DNA of 38,733 nt from Gammaproteobacteria bacterium (GTDB taxonomy: Bacteria; Pseudomonadota; Gammaproteobacteria; SURF-13). Of this stretch, positions 8,052-16,045 are shown piece by piece. A program made the position numbers and the translations under genes. Every line of letters begins with the position of its first letter. The stretch's first letter is position 1. The stretch lies in the NCBI GenBank assembly GCA_003599485.1, contig QZKM01000032.1:1-38733 (forward strand), in the 5' to 3' direction. Under the pieces are notes generated by a model, which was not told the DNA's origin, searched no databases, and saw only the letters and a program-made list of their open reading frames with translations.

Positions 8052-8798
8052 TTACTGCGCGCCGCATACCGGGCAGGCGGGGTCTTTCTGGAGCTTAACC
8101 GTGCGCCATTCCATGCTGAGGGCATCCAGCAGCAGCAGGCGCCCGGTCAGGGTTGCGCCGATACCGGTGATCAGTTTGATGACCTCAACCGCCTGTACCG
8201 CGCCGATTACACCCGGCACCGGCGCGAGCACGCCGAGTTGAGCGCAGCCTTCCTCCGCGCCGGGGCCGTCCCGGTACAAACAGCGGTAGCACGCGCTGCC
8301 GGCGTGGCGCAGGTCGAATACCGTCACCTGCCCTTCCATGCGTATCGCCGCGCCGGACACCAGCGGTTTTTTTGCACGCACGCAGGCGGAGTTGAGCGCG
8401 AAGCGGGTGGCGAAGTTATCGCTCGCATCGGCCACTACGTCGGCTTGTCCTACTTCGTGCGTAAGCTCGTCTCCGGTCAAGCGTTTATTGAAAACGGTGA
8501 TGTTGACTTCGGGGTTGAGCGCCAGCAGCGCGTCACGCGCGGAGCCGGTCTTGGCGCGTCCTACGTCGCGGGTGCGGTGCATGATCTGGCGTTGCAGATT
8601 GGACAAGTCCACCTGGTCATCATCGGAGATCACCAGATGTCCGGCACCGGCCGCGGCGAGATACATGGCAAGCGGCGAGCCGAGACCGCCGAGGCCAATA
8701 ATCAGCACGCGCGCATCCAGCAGTTTTTGCTGTCCTTCCTGGCCCACCTGCGCCAACAGTATCTGGCGGCTGTAGCGTTGTAACTGCTCGTCATTCAT
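8052..8798 (-). CDS. moeB: Molybdopterin-synthase adenylyltransferase (MoeB/ThiF/HesA family)
   Basis: The product has 248 residues. It uses ATP to adenylate the C-terminal glycine of a small sulfur carrier such as MoaD or ThiS. The nucleotide loop GLGGLGSP (about 35-42) and the QRQIMHRTRDVG segment fit the E1-like family. Zinc ligands are present as CYRCLY and, at the very end, CPVC. The active-site region carries GAAIRMEGQ. MoeB and ThiF are hard to separate by sequence; the position behind hemA-prfA-prmC is the usual one for moeB in gammaproteobacteria. The start codon overlaps the end of prmC by 8 bp, so translation is coupled. It appears to be the last gene of this operon. Confidence 0.88.
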   Translation of the reverse strand: MNDEQLQRYSRQILLAQVGQEGQQKLLDARVLIIGLGGLGSPLAMYLAAAGAGHLVISDDDQVDLSNLQRQIMHRTRDVGRAKTGSARDALLALNPEVNITVFNKRLTGDELTHEVGQADVVADASDNFATRFALNSACVRAKKPLVSGAAIRMEGQVTVFDLRHAGSACYRCLYRDGPGAEEGCAQLGVLAPVPGVIGAVQAVEVIKLITGIGATLTGRLLLLDALSMEWRTVKLQKDPACPVCGAQ

Positions 8799-9651
8799 AA
8801 GCGTTCCAGCACGCGACGGTCACGCGCGCTACGCCGCCGAGGTCAGGGTGGTCTTGTATGTTTCGGTAACCGAGCGCGGCAAGGAGTTCCATCATGGCCG
8901 GGGCCTGATCGTAACCATGTTCCAGCAGCAGCCAGCCACCCTGCGTGAAATGTCCGCGCGCCTGCGCCGCAATCACACGCAACTGCTGCAAACCATCCGC
9001 ACCGGCCACCAGTGCGAGTTGCGGCTCAAAGCGCAAATCATGCAGGTGCGGATCATTGCCCCTCACGTAAGGCGGATTGGACACAATCACGTCAAAGCGT
9101 TCGTTTTGCAGCGCGCTGAACCAGTCGCCCAGGCGAAATGCCACGTTGCGGGTGTTGAGGCGCGCGGCGTTGGCGCGCGCGACTTCCAGCGCGGCGGGTG
9201 AAATATCGGTGGCGATGAATTGGCAATGCGGGCGCTCGTGCGCAAGGGCGAGGGCGATTGCGCCCGATCCGGCGCCGAGGTCGGCGATGCGCCAGGCGGC
9301 GTCAGCGGGAATTTTTTGCAGCGCCAGCTCCACCAGCAATTCGGTCTCCGGGCGCGGGATCAGCACGTCCGGCGTCACCCGCAGCTCCAGCGACCAGAAT
9401 CCGCGCGCGCCGGTGAGATAGGCGGAGGGTTCACCCTGCGCGCGGCGCGTGACCAGCGTATCGAACTCGCCTGACTGCGCCGGGGTGAGCGCCTGATCGG
9501 GATGGAGATGCAGTTTGCTGCGCGGCAGGTTCAATACATGCGCCAGCAGCAGCTCCGCCTCCAGCGCGGGGTTTTCATAATGCGCCAGGCGCCGCACGGC
9601 CTGTTGCAGCGCCGCGGCGAGGGTAACGCGCACCGCCTGCTGCGCGCTCAT
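8791..9651 (-). CDS. prmC: Release factor glutamine N5-methyltransferase
   Basis: This 286-residue SAM-dependent methyltransferase modifies the glutamine of the GGQ motif in release factors RF1 and RF2, raising termination efficiency. The N-terminal helical domain (about 1-80) is followed by a Rossmann-like domain with DLGAGSGAIALALA for SAM binding and the catalytic NPPYVRGND motif. LIPRPETELLVELAL is the conserved link before the SAM site. Its gene is directly behind prfA, the gene for its substrate; the prfA stop and the prmC start share one base (TGATG). It overlaps moeB downstream by 8 bp. Confidence 0.94.
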   Translation of the reverse strand: MSAQQAVRVTLAAALQQAVRRLAHYENPALEAELLLAHVLNLPRSKLHLHPDQALTPAQSGEFDTLVTRRAQGEPSAYLTGARGFWSLELRVTPDVLIPRPETELLVELALQKIPADAAWRIADLGAGSGAIALALAHERPHCQFIATDISPAALEVARANAARLNTRNVAFRLGDWFSALQNERFDVIVSNPPYVRGNDPHLHDLRFEPQLALVAGADGLQQLRVIAAQARGHFTQGGWLLLEHGYDQAPAMMELLAALGYRNIQDHPDLGGVARVTVACWNAYE

Positions 9652-10730
9652 CAGGCCAGGGCCGCGAGCTGATCGGCCTGGTATTCGCTGATAAGCGGAT
9701 TGATCACCAGGTCGAGGTTGCCCTGCAAGATGGAGTCGAGTTGATACAGGGTCAAGTTGATGCGGTGATCGGTGAGCCTCCCTTGGGGAAAATTATAGGT
9801 GCGGATACGGTCGGAACGCGCGCCGCTTCCCACCAGATCGCGGCGCAGCTGGGTTTGCGCGCTGGTCTGTTTTTCTCGTTCCGCGGCCAGCAGGCGCGCC
9901 TGCAACAAGGACATGGCGCGCGCGCGGTTCTTGTGCTGCGAGCGCTCGTCCTGACATTCCACCACCACGCCCGTGGGCAGGTGCGTGATGCGGATCGCGG
10001 AGTCGGTTTTGTTCACGTGTTGTCCGCCCGCGCCGCTGGCGCGGAAGGTGTCAATTTTTAAGTCCGCCGGACTGATGCTGATTTCGTCTATCTCCGCCAC
10101 TTCCGGCATCACCGCCACGGTGCAGGTCGAGGTATGGATGCGGCCCTGGGTCTCGGTTTCCGGCACGCGCTGCACGCGATGTCCGCCCGATTCGAACTTG
10201 AGGCGCGAATAGGCCCCGTGCCCGATCACGCGCAGCACCACCTCTTTATAACCGCCGCGTTCGCTTGCCGCGCTGCTGATGGTCTCGGTTTGCCAGCGGC
10301 GCGACTCGGCGTAGCGCGTGTACATGCGCAGCAGATCGGCCGCGAACAGCGCCGCCTCGTCGCCGCCGGTACCGGCGCGGATTTCGAGAAAGATGTTGCC
10401 CGCGTCGTGCGGGTCGCTCGGCAGCAGCAGCGTTTGCAGTTCCAGTTCCAGTTCCTGCTCGCGCGCACGCGCCTGTTTCAGTTCCTCCTCGGCCAGCGCG
10501 CGCATGGCGGGGTCGGCGTCCTGCAACATCTGTTCTGCATTGGCGGCTTCCTGCTGCACCGCCCGGTATTTCTCGAAGCAGGCAATCACCGGCGACAATT
10601 CGGCGTACTCCCTGGAGTAATCGCGGAAACGCTGCTGATCGCGGATGGTGTCCGGGCTGGCGAGCAGGGCGTTGATTTCGTGCAGGCGCTCGGCGAGATT
10701 TTCCAGTTTGCCGCGGATGGAGGGTTTCAT
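9651..10730 (-). CDS. prfA: Peptide chain release factor 1
   Basis: RF1, 359 residues, recognises UAA and UAG on the ribosome and triggers peptide release. The catalytic GGQ is in [19 protein letters not shown]. The stop-codon recognition site is P-E-T within [14 protein letters not shown], a PxT variant of the RF1 class rather than the SPF of RF2. The N-terminal coiled-coil domain and the acid-rich domain 2 ([15 protein letters not shown]) are present, so the protein is full length. It sits between hemA and prmC, the widely conserved gammaproteobacterial order, with a gap of 30 bp after hemA. Confidence 0.95.
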   Translation of the reverse strand: MKPSIRGKLENLAERLHEINALLASPDTIRDQQRFRDYSREYAELSPVIACFEKYRAVQQEAANAEQMLQDADPAMRALAEEELKQARAREQELELELQTLLLPSDPHDAGNIFLEIRAGTGGDEAALFAADLLRMYTRYAESRRWQTETISSAASERGGYKEVVLRVIGHGAYSRLKFESGGHRVQRVPETETQGRIHTSTCTVAVMPEVAEIDEISISPADLKIDTFRASGAGGQHVNKTDSAIRITHLPTGVVVECQDERSQHKNRARAMSLLQARLLAAEREKQTSAQTQLRRDLVGSGARSDRIRTYNFPQGRLTDHRINLTLYQLDSILQGNLDLVINPLISEYQADQLAALA

Positions 10731-10760
10731 TACTTCAGGTAAAAGGAAAAGTGAGGGGGC

Positions 10761-12053
10761 TCACTGTTCGTTCTTTTCGCCTGTGCCCTGCGGGGTGGGG
10801 TGTTGCAAATTGAACAGCTCGTGCGCCGCGCGCAGCAGCTCGTCGCGCCCTTCGGCGCTGGCCTGCTTCAATTGCACGCACGGCGTGTGGATCAGCTTGT
10901 TGGTGAGCGAGCGCGCCAAGAGATGCATCACCTGTTCCGGGTCGCGCCCTTGCGCGAGCAGGCGGCGCGCGTTGGCCAGCTCCTCGTCGCGCGTGCGCTC
11001 CGCGTTCATGCGGTAGTCGCGGATGGTGGACACCGCGGACAGGGATTGCAGCCAGCCGGTGAAGCTCGCCACCTGCACATCCACGATTTCCTCGGCCTGC
11101 CTGGCGGCTTGATGGCGCGATTGCAGATTTTCCTGAATCACTTCCTGCAAGTCGTCCACGGTGTACAGGTACACGTCGGCGAGTTCGCCCACCTCCGGCT
11201 CAATGTCGCGCGGCACGGCGATATCCACCATGAACATGGGGCGATGCTTGCGCGCCTTCAGCGCGCTTTCCACGCTGCCCTTGCCCAGAATGGGCAGTTC
11301 GGCGGCGGTGGAGGAAATCACGATATCGGCTTCGGAGAGATGGGCGGGGAGTTCGGACAGGGCGATGGCGTAACCGTTGAATTCGCTGGCCAGGGCGTGG
11401 GCACGCTCCAGCGTGCGGTTGGCCACGATCACGCGCCCGATATTGTTTTCGCGCAGGTGGCGCGCGGTGAGTTCGATGGTCTCACCGGCGCCGATCAGCA
11501 GCGCGGTGTGTTTGTTCAGGTCGCCGAAAATCTGTTTGGCGAGACTTACCGCGGCAAACGCCACCGACACCGGGCTTGCGCCGATGGCGGTGTCGGTGCG
11601 CACCTGTTTGGCGGTGGTGAAGCTGTGCTGGAGCAAACGCCCCAGCAACGTGCCCACCGTGCCCGCTTCGGTTGCGATTTTGTAAGCTTCCTTGATCTGC
11701 CCCAGGATTTGCGGTTCGCCCAGAATCATGGAATCCAGCCCGCTCGCCACGCGCAGCAGGTGACGCACCGCCGCCGTGTCCTCGTGGGTATAGAGATAAG
11801 GCGCCACCGCGTCCAGATTCAATCCGTGATAGCGGCACAGCCAGGCGCTGACCGCGGCGCCGTGCGCGTTTTCATCTAGATGGCAATAGATTTCGGTGCG
11901 GTTGCAGGTGGAGGTAATTACCGCCTCTTGCACCCCGGGCTGGGCGGTGAGTTCACGCAGCGCGCCGGCCAGGCGCGCGGGCGCGAACGCCACGCGCTCG
12001 CGGATATCCACCGGGGCGGTCTTGTGGTTGATGCCGACGCTGAATAAGGGCAT
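10761..12053 (-). CDS. hemA: Glutamyl-tRNA reductase
   Basis: This is the first committed enzyme of the C5 route to tetrapyrroles: it reduces glutamyl-tRNA to glutamate-1-semialdehyde using NADPH. The product has 430 residues. The N-terminus [17 protein letters not shown], the catalytic cysteine in [25 protein letters not shown] and the NADPH loop [16 protein letters not shown] all match. The C-terminal dimerisation helix is present. It heads the hemA-prfA-prmC-moeB operon on the minus strand and is divergent from the TPR lipoprotein gene. The ATG at 12051-12053 agrees with the family N-terminus, yet no Shine-Dalgarno is visible; the leader is AT-rich (TTTATTATACG). Confidence 0.95.
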   Translation of the reverse strand: MPLFSVGINHKTAPVDIRERVAFAPARLAGALRELTAQPGVQEAVITSTCNRTEIYCHLDENAHGAAVSAWLCRYHGLNLDAVAPYLYTHEDTAAVRHLLRVASGLDSMILGEPQILGQIKEAYKIATEAGTVGTLLGRLLQHSFTTAKQVRTDTAIGASPVSVAFAAVSLAKQIFGDLNKHTALLIGAGETIELTARHLRENNIGRVIVANRTLERAHALASEFNGYAIALSELPAHLSEADIVISSTAAELPILGKGSVESALKARKHRPMFMVDIAVPRDIEPEVGELADVYLYTVDDLQEVIQENLQSRHQAARQAEEIVDVQVASFTGWLQSLSAVSTIRDYRMNAERTRDEELANARRLLAQGRDPEQVMHLLARSLTNKLIHTPCVQLKQASAEGRDELLRAAHELFNLQHPTPQGTGEKNEQ

Positions 12054-12186
12054 AACGTATAATAAATGCTGGACGAAAAGCTACGGCGCGGCTATCTTGT
12101 GCTCATGTTGACAGCCTTGGGCCGGATGATGGTTCTCTCCCGCTGCCCAATATACCTTGGCCTGTAAAATTTTGAAGGATAAACGC

Positions 12187-12243
12187 GTGGAATACAAGAA
12201 TACGCGCTTTTTGCCCACGCCTCCACTGGAAGGAACACGATGA
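12187..12243 (+). CDS. Possible 18-residue leader peptide before the TPR lipoprotein
   Basis: A short ORF starts at GTG 12187, 7-8 bases after AAGGA. Its TGA stop overlaps the ATG of the next gene (ATGA). The peptide (MEYKNTRFLPTPPLEGTR) is hydrophilic and matches nothing I know. A small stem (CGCGT pairing with ACGCG, then CTTTTTG) lies inside it. The layout could allow translational coupling or attenuation, but a chance ORF is quite possible. Confidence 0.25.
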   Translation: MEYKNTRFLPTPPLEGTR

Positions 12244-13961
12244 AAAGCCCGTCTTTTTTACGCCTGCTGAGCGCGGTTCTGGCCGTCACCCTGCTGCTGG
12301 CCTGCGCCACGCCCAGGCGCGCCGCCGCTCCGCTGCCTCAAGCGCCGGTCGGCGACGACCTGATGTATCAGGTTCTGGAGGCCGAACTGGCGGGTCAGCG
12401 CGGCGAGGCGCAGCTTGCCTACGAGAATTATTTCAAGGTGGCGCGCGCCACGCGCGATCCGCGTGCCGCCGCACGTGCCTTGCACATCGCCGTGTTCATG
12501 GGCGATCAGCAAAAGGCGCTGCGCGCGGCGCAATTGTGGGAGGAGCTGGACCCGCAAAGCCTGGACGCGCGCCAGGGCGTGGTGGAACTCCTGGTGCGCG
12601 GTGATCAGGCCGACGCCGCCTTGCCGCATCTGGAAGAATTGCTGTCCTTGCTGAGCACGCGCCTTGGCACGGGCGGCGCGGCCAACGCGCAAGAGCAGGC
12701 GTTTCTGCAAATCGCCGCGGTGCTGGGCAAGGAACGCAACCGGCGCGCGGCGCTCTCCCTGATGGGCAGGCTGGTGGAACGCCATGAGAACAATCCGCAC
12801 GCGCAGTTTGCCTACAGCAATCTGGCCGCGGGCGCGGGCGAGTATGACGTCGCGCGCCAGGCGGTTGACAAGGCGCTCGCGCTCAAGCCCGGCTGGGTCA
12901 ACGCCGTGCTGCTGCGCGTGCGCATCCAGCAATTGCAGGGCGATCTCAACGGCGCCACGGCTTATCTGGCCGAAGCGCTCCAGGCCGCACCCAAGGATCA
13001 ACTGCTGCGCATGACCTATGCGCGCCTGCTGGTGGACGGCCTGCACCTGGATGAGGCGCGCGCCCAACTCAAGGAAATCGCCAGACAGGCGGGCAAGAAC
13101 GGCGAGGTGTTGCTTGCGCTCGGCGTGCTGTCCATGCAGATGAATCAGCCGCAGGATGCCGGGCGTTATCTGAAGCAGGCGGTGAAGGCCGATGCGCAAC
13201 GTGTGGAGGCGAGCTACTACCTCGGTCAACTGGCCGAAACAGGTAAACAGTACGCGCAGGCCATCGAATGGTATCAGGCGGTCAATGAAGGCGACGCCTA
13301 TCTGGACGCGCAACTGCGCATCGGCAAACTCATCGCCAAACAAGGCGACGTGGAACGCGCGCGCGCCCATGTGCGCGCCATCCCTCTGCAAGATGTCTCC
13401 CAGCAGCCGATATTGATCCAGGCCGAGGCTGAATTGCTGGGCGGCCAGAAACGCTATGCCGAGGCCATGCAGATTTACGACGATGCGCTGGCCGTGGCGC
13501 CGGATCACGTCAATCTGCTGTACGGACGCGCCATGCTGGCGGAAAAGATGGACCGGTTCGATATTACGGAGCGGGACTTGCGCGCCATTTTGCAGCGCGA
13601 CCCCAACAACGCCGAGGCGTTGAACGCGCTGGGATACACGCTGGCGGACCGCAACCTGCGTCTGGAGGAAGCGCGCGAACTGATTCAGCGCGCGCTGGAG
13701 CTGCGTCCGCAGGACCCCGCCACTTTGGACAGCATGGGCTGGGTGTTGTATCGCCAGGGGCGGCATCAGGAGGCGCTGCGCCATCTGCAAAGCGCCTACG
13801 CCTTGAGCCGCGACGCGGAGATCGCCGCCCACCTGGGCGAAGTGCTGTGGGTGACCGGTGACCAGGAGCAGGCACGCAAGCTGTGGCGCGAGGCGTTGAA
13901 AAACGAGCCGGAACACGCCGTGCTGCGCGAGACGATGAAGCGCTTTAATCAGCCGATGTGA
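12240..13961 (+). CDS. TPR-repeat outer-membrane lipoprotein, LbcA-like (PA4667 family)
   Basis: The product has 573 residues. The signal peptide ends in a lipobox (LLAC, Cys22), so it should be a lipoprotein; residue +2 is Ala, consistent with outer-membrane sorting. The remainder is a long superhelix of tetratricopeptide repeats, with clear units such as DPNNAEALNALGYTLADRN and DPATLDSMGWVLYRQGRHQEA. The equivalent gene in P. aeruginosa, PA4667, also lies between hemA and lolB. It encodes LbcA, the adaptor that presents cell-wall hydrolases to the protease CtpA. An adaptor role here is inferred from synteny and architecture. A good ribosome site (GGAAGGA) precedes the ATG. The stop overlaps the lolB start by 4 bp. 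Confidence 0.85.
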   Translation: MKSPSFLRLLSAVLAVTLLLACATPRRAAAPLPQAPVGDDLMYQVLEAELAGQRGEAQLAYENYFKVARATRDPRAAARALHIAVFMGDQQKALRAAQLWEELDPQSLDARQGVVELLVRGDQADAALPHLEELLSLLSTRLGTGGAANAQEQAFLQIAAVLGKERNRRAALSLMGRLVERHENNPHAQFAYSNLAAGAGEYDVARQAVDKALALKPGWVNAVLLRVRIQQLQGDLNGATAYLAEALQAAPKDQLLRMTYARLLVDGLHLDEARAQLKEIARQAGKNGEVLLALGVLSMQMNQPQDAGRYLKQAVKADAQRVEASYYLGQLAETGKQYAQAIEWYQAVNEGDAYLDAQLRIGKLIAKQGDVERARAHVRAIPLQDVSQQPILIQAEAELLGGQKRYAEAMQIYDDALAVAPDHVNLLYGRAMLAEKMDRFDITERDLRAILQRDPNNAEALNALGYTLADRNLRLEEARELIQRALELRPQDPATLDSMGWVLYRQGRHQEALRHLQSAYALSRDAEIAAHLGEVLWVTGDQEQARKLWREALKNEPEHAVLRETMKRFNQPM

Positions 13962-14530
13962 AGATTCTCCGCCTCATCGTCTGCACGCTCGTACTCGCTT
14001 CGTGCGCTGCTCCACCGTTCAAACCCGCCGCACTCGTCGCGCCCGTTCAAGACAACTGGGAGTTTATCGGGCGCATCTCAGTCAGTACACCAGAACAGGC
14101 CTGGCACGGCGAGATACGCTGGAGCCAGCAGGGCGATAGTTATGATATCCAACTCAACGCCCCGCTCGGCCAGGGCGCGTTGCGCCTCAGCGGCGATGCG
14201 CGCGGCGTGCGCCTGATCGCAAGCGGCGGCGCGGAACAGTTCGCCGCCGATCCCGAAACCCTGTTACAACAGCGTTTAAACTTAAGCCTTCCGGTATCGG
14301 GTTTGCGCTACTGGGTGCGCGCGCGTCCCGCCCCCGGCGCCGCGCAGACGCAGGAACTGGATGCGCGGGGACGGCCCCTGCGTCTCACGCAATCCGGCTG
14401 GGAGATCGAATACAAGCGTTATGCCGGAACCGGCAGCGGCGACCTGCCGGACAAGTTATTTTTGCGTAACGCGGGGGCGCATGTGGAGGTGCGTCTGGTG
14501 GTCGAGCAATGGAGTTCCGGAGCGCCGTAA
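13958..14530 (+). CDS. lolB: Outer-membrane lipoprotein LolB
   Basis: LolB, 190 residues, receives lipoproteins from periplasmic LolA and inserts them into the outer membrane; it is itself a lipoprotein. The signal peptide ends in LASC (Cys16). The mature part contains the family's WEFIGRISV strand, the WHGEIRWSQQGDSYDIQLNAP section and the later LPVSGLRYWVRARP segment. The start is GTG, overlapping the stop of the TPR gene as GTGA, so translation is coupled. Position between the TPR lipoprotein and ispE is the normal gammaproteobacterial one. Confidence 0.92.
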   Translation: MKILRLIVCTLVLASCAAPPFKPAALVAPVQDNWEFIGRISVSTPEQAWHGEIRWSQQGDSYDIQLNAPLGQGALRLSGDARGVRLIASGGAEQFAADPETLLQQRLNLSLPVSGLRYWVRARPAPGAAQTQELDARGRPLRLTQSGWEIEYKRYAGTGSGDLPDKLFLRNAGAHVEVRLVVEQWSSGAP

Positions 14531-14557
14531 GGCGGCCTTTCTGGTAAAATAGCGGCA

Positions 14558-15424
14558 ATGAATACGCGCGCGTGGCCCGCGCCCGCCAAGCTCAATTTAT
14601 TTCTGCGCATCACCGGGCGGCGCACCGACGGTTATCACACGCTGCAGACGGTATTCCAGTTTCTGGACTACGGCGACGCGCTGCGTTTCCGGGTGAGGGA
14701 TGACGGCGTCATCCGCGCGCTGCACCGCATCGCGGGTGTGGGCGAGGAGCACGATCTTTGCCTGCGCGCGGCGAAGCTTTTGCAGCGCGCAGGCGGCGTG
14801 GGGCAAGGCGCGGACATCGAACTCGACAAGCGCCTGCCGCTCGGCGCGGGACTGGGCGGCGGCAGCTCCGACGCCGCCACTACGGTGCTGGCGCTGAATC
14901 GCCTGTGGGGCCTGCATTGGCCGGAGGACAAGCTGGCGCAACTGGGATTACAACTGGGCGCGGACGTGCCGGTATTTGTGCGCGGTGTGGCGGCTTGGGC
15001 CGAAGGCGTGGGTGAGCAATTGACGCCGCTGGAACTGGATGAACCGTGGTACGTGGTGTTGACGCCGGACTGCCAGGTATCCACCAGGGAGATTTTCAAC
15101 GCGCCGGATTTGACACGCAACAGCGCGCCCATCACAATGCGCGCCTTTATTGAAGGCGCAGAGCGGCCCGGCAACGACTGCGAGGCGGCGGTGTGCAAAC
15201 GCCACCCGGCGGTGCGCAAGGCGCTGGACAGGCTCATGCCCTTCGCGCCCGCGCGCATGACCGGCACCGGCAGCGCGGTGTTCGCGGCCTTTGCAGAAGA
15301 AGCGCGCGCGCGCGCGGTGTTGAGCGAGATCGCCGCACACTGGCCGCCAGGATGGCAGGGATTCGTGGCGCAGGGAAAAAACCGCTCGCCGCTGCACGAA
15401 ATGTTGGCAGGTGAGCAGTATTAA
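14558..15424 (+). CDS. ispE: 4-diphosphocytidyl-2-C-methyl-D-erythritol kinase
   Basis: This 288-residue GHMP kinase phosphorylates CDP-methylerythritol in the MEP route to isoprenoid precursors. The N-terminal substrate segment PAKLNLFLRITGRRTDGYH and the ATP loop LPLGAGLGGGSSDAA are fully conserved. A later GHMP motif (RMTGTGSAVFAAF) closes the active site. It is 27 bp behind lolB and probably in the same transcript. The region after its TAA stop is a hairpin-rich repeat area that leads to tRNA-Gln. Confidence 0.94.
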   Translation: MNTRAWPAPAKLNLFLRITGRRTDGYHTLQTVFQFLDYGDALRFRVRDDGVIRALHRIAGVGEEHDLCLRAAKLLQRAGGVGQGADIELDKRLPLGAGLGGGSSDAATTVLALNRLWGLHWPEDKLAQLGLQLGADVPVFVRGVAAWAEGVGEQLTPLELDEPWYVVLTPDCQVSTREIFNAPDLTRNSAPITMRAFIEGAERPGNDCEAAVCKRHPAVRKALDRLMPFAPARMTGTGSAVFAAFAEEARARAVLSEIAAHWPPGWQGFVAQGKNRSPLHEMLAGEQY

Positions 15425-15788
15425 TTGCGGGTGTAGAGCGATGGGGTTTCCCAAGGGAGTGAGCCCGCGAAGCGGGCGAACGACTCGCCAGGGAGGGCGA
15501 GGCTGGGGCGGCTTCACTGAGCAGGATAGCGCAGTGAAGCCGCTGACAGGTTGCTGCGCTGCGCTTCCTGCTCCGCTTGCAACCCCGGCCAGCACGTCCC
15601 TGTGCTGTCGTTCGCGGCTGTGCCGCTCACCCCGCGCGAATTCACTTCGCGCGGTAGCGAAATTTTTTATTGGAGTATCGCCCATAATGCCCTGCGCGTA
15701 TAGGGCGATGGGGTTTCCAAAGGGGAGAGGCGCAGCTCTCCCCTTTGGTCGCCCGCGCGAATTCACTTCGCGCGGTAGCGAAATCTTA
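15425..15788. repeat. Gene-free hairpin and tandem-repeat region in front of tRNA-Gln
   Basis: No convincing gene is present in these 364 bases. At least seven inverted repeats follow each other: stems at 15463-15477, 15484-15501 (loop AGGGAG), 15508-15543 (12-bp stem, AGGAT in the loop), 15590-15607, 15614-15626, 15632-15654 and 15717-15748 (13-bp stem). A 33-bp sequence at 15631-15663 is repeated exactly at 15752-15784, ending 4 bp before the tRNA. A shorter piece beginning GCGATGGGGTTTCC occurs at 15438 and 15705. A degraded copy of the tRNA-Gln 5' end lies at 15671-15691. Open frames here are by-products of the repeats. Confidence 0.85.
15671..15691 (+). pseudogene. Degraded 5' fragment of tRNA-Gln
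   Basis: The bases TGGAGTATCGCC at 15671 parallel the real tRNA start TGGGGTGTCGCC at 15789 (two changes in 12), and a weaker match continues for about ten bases. The fragment is preceded by the same 33-bp repeat that precedes the intact tRNA, so it appears to belong to a duplicated unit of about 120 bp. It lacks an anticodon arm and T arm. Confidence 0.5.
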
Positions 15789-15863
15789 TGGGGTGTCGCC
15801 AAGTGGTAAGGCACCGGATTTTGATTCCGGCATTCCCAGGTTCGAATCCTGGCACCCCAGCCA
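15789..15863 (+). tRNA. tRNA-Gln (anticodon TTG)
   Basis: The 75-base gene includes the encoded CCA. The acceptor stem pairs TGGGGTG with CACCCCA. The anticodon stem CCGGA/TCCGG encloses the loop TTTTGAT with anticodon TTG, reading CAA (and CAG by wobble). The T arm has the standard GGTTCGAATCC form. It lies between ispE and prs, where many gammaproteobacteria have tRNA-Gln. Confidence 0.95.
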
Positions 15864-15891
15864 ATTGGTATTTTTATTTATTAAACGGGGT

Positions 15892-16023
15892 GGGGCGCCA
15901 GGATGAGAACCTGGAAGGTTCGACAAATTCGCCGGGAGCGAATTTGAACAGCGGAGCGAAGCGACGCTGGCCCCGAAGGGGCGGAGGGCAGGATGCCCGG
16001 AGTAGGACTGGCGCCACAGCCAA
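15892..16023 (+). repeat. Hairpin array with GGA-bearing loops between tRNA-Gln and prs
   Basis: An outer 7-bp stem (GGCGCCA at 15894-15900 with TGGCGCC at 16009-16015) encloses small hairpins: 15898-15914, 15907-15921 (alternative), 15924-15946 (9-bp stem, loop CGGGA), 15949-15969, 15970-15982 and 15986-15998 (stem GGGCA/TGCCC, loop GGA). About eight GGA triplets fall in some 120 bases, several in loops or between stems. The end (CTGGCGCCACAGCCA) resembles the tRNA-Gln 3' end (CTGGCACCCCAGCCA), and GGTTCGA at 15917 copies its T loop. The strand assigned is the one on which the GGA loops read. Confidence 0.7.
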
Positions 16024-16045
16024 AAAGCAAAGGGGAATTTAAGAC

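Noticed and set aside
12108-12136. TTGACA at 12108 as a promoter for the TPR gene
   Set aside because: The -35 is perfect, but no acceptable -10 lies 15-19 bp downstream.
12258-13916. Antisense frame of 552 codons opposite the TPR gene, and similar long antisense frames elsewhere
   Set aside because: High GC and codon bias leave long shadow frames; the sense strand encodes clear family proteins and the antisense products have no domains.
15411-15809. Open frame of 132 codons across the region in front of tRNA-Gln
   Set aside because: It runs through tandem hairpins and direct repeats, has no ribosome site, and its product has no recognisable domain.
15892-16023. Firm annotation as a CsrB/RsmZ sRNA gene
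   Set aside because: GGA-loop hairpins are present, but no promoter or T-rich terminator is visible and the end copies a tRNA tail. Kept as a repeat with a hypothesis only.
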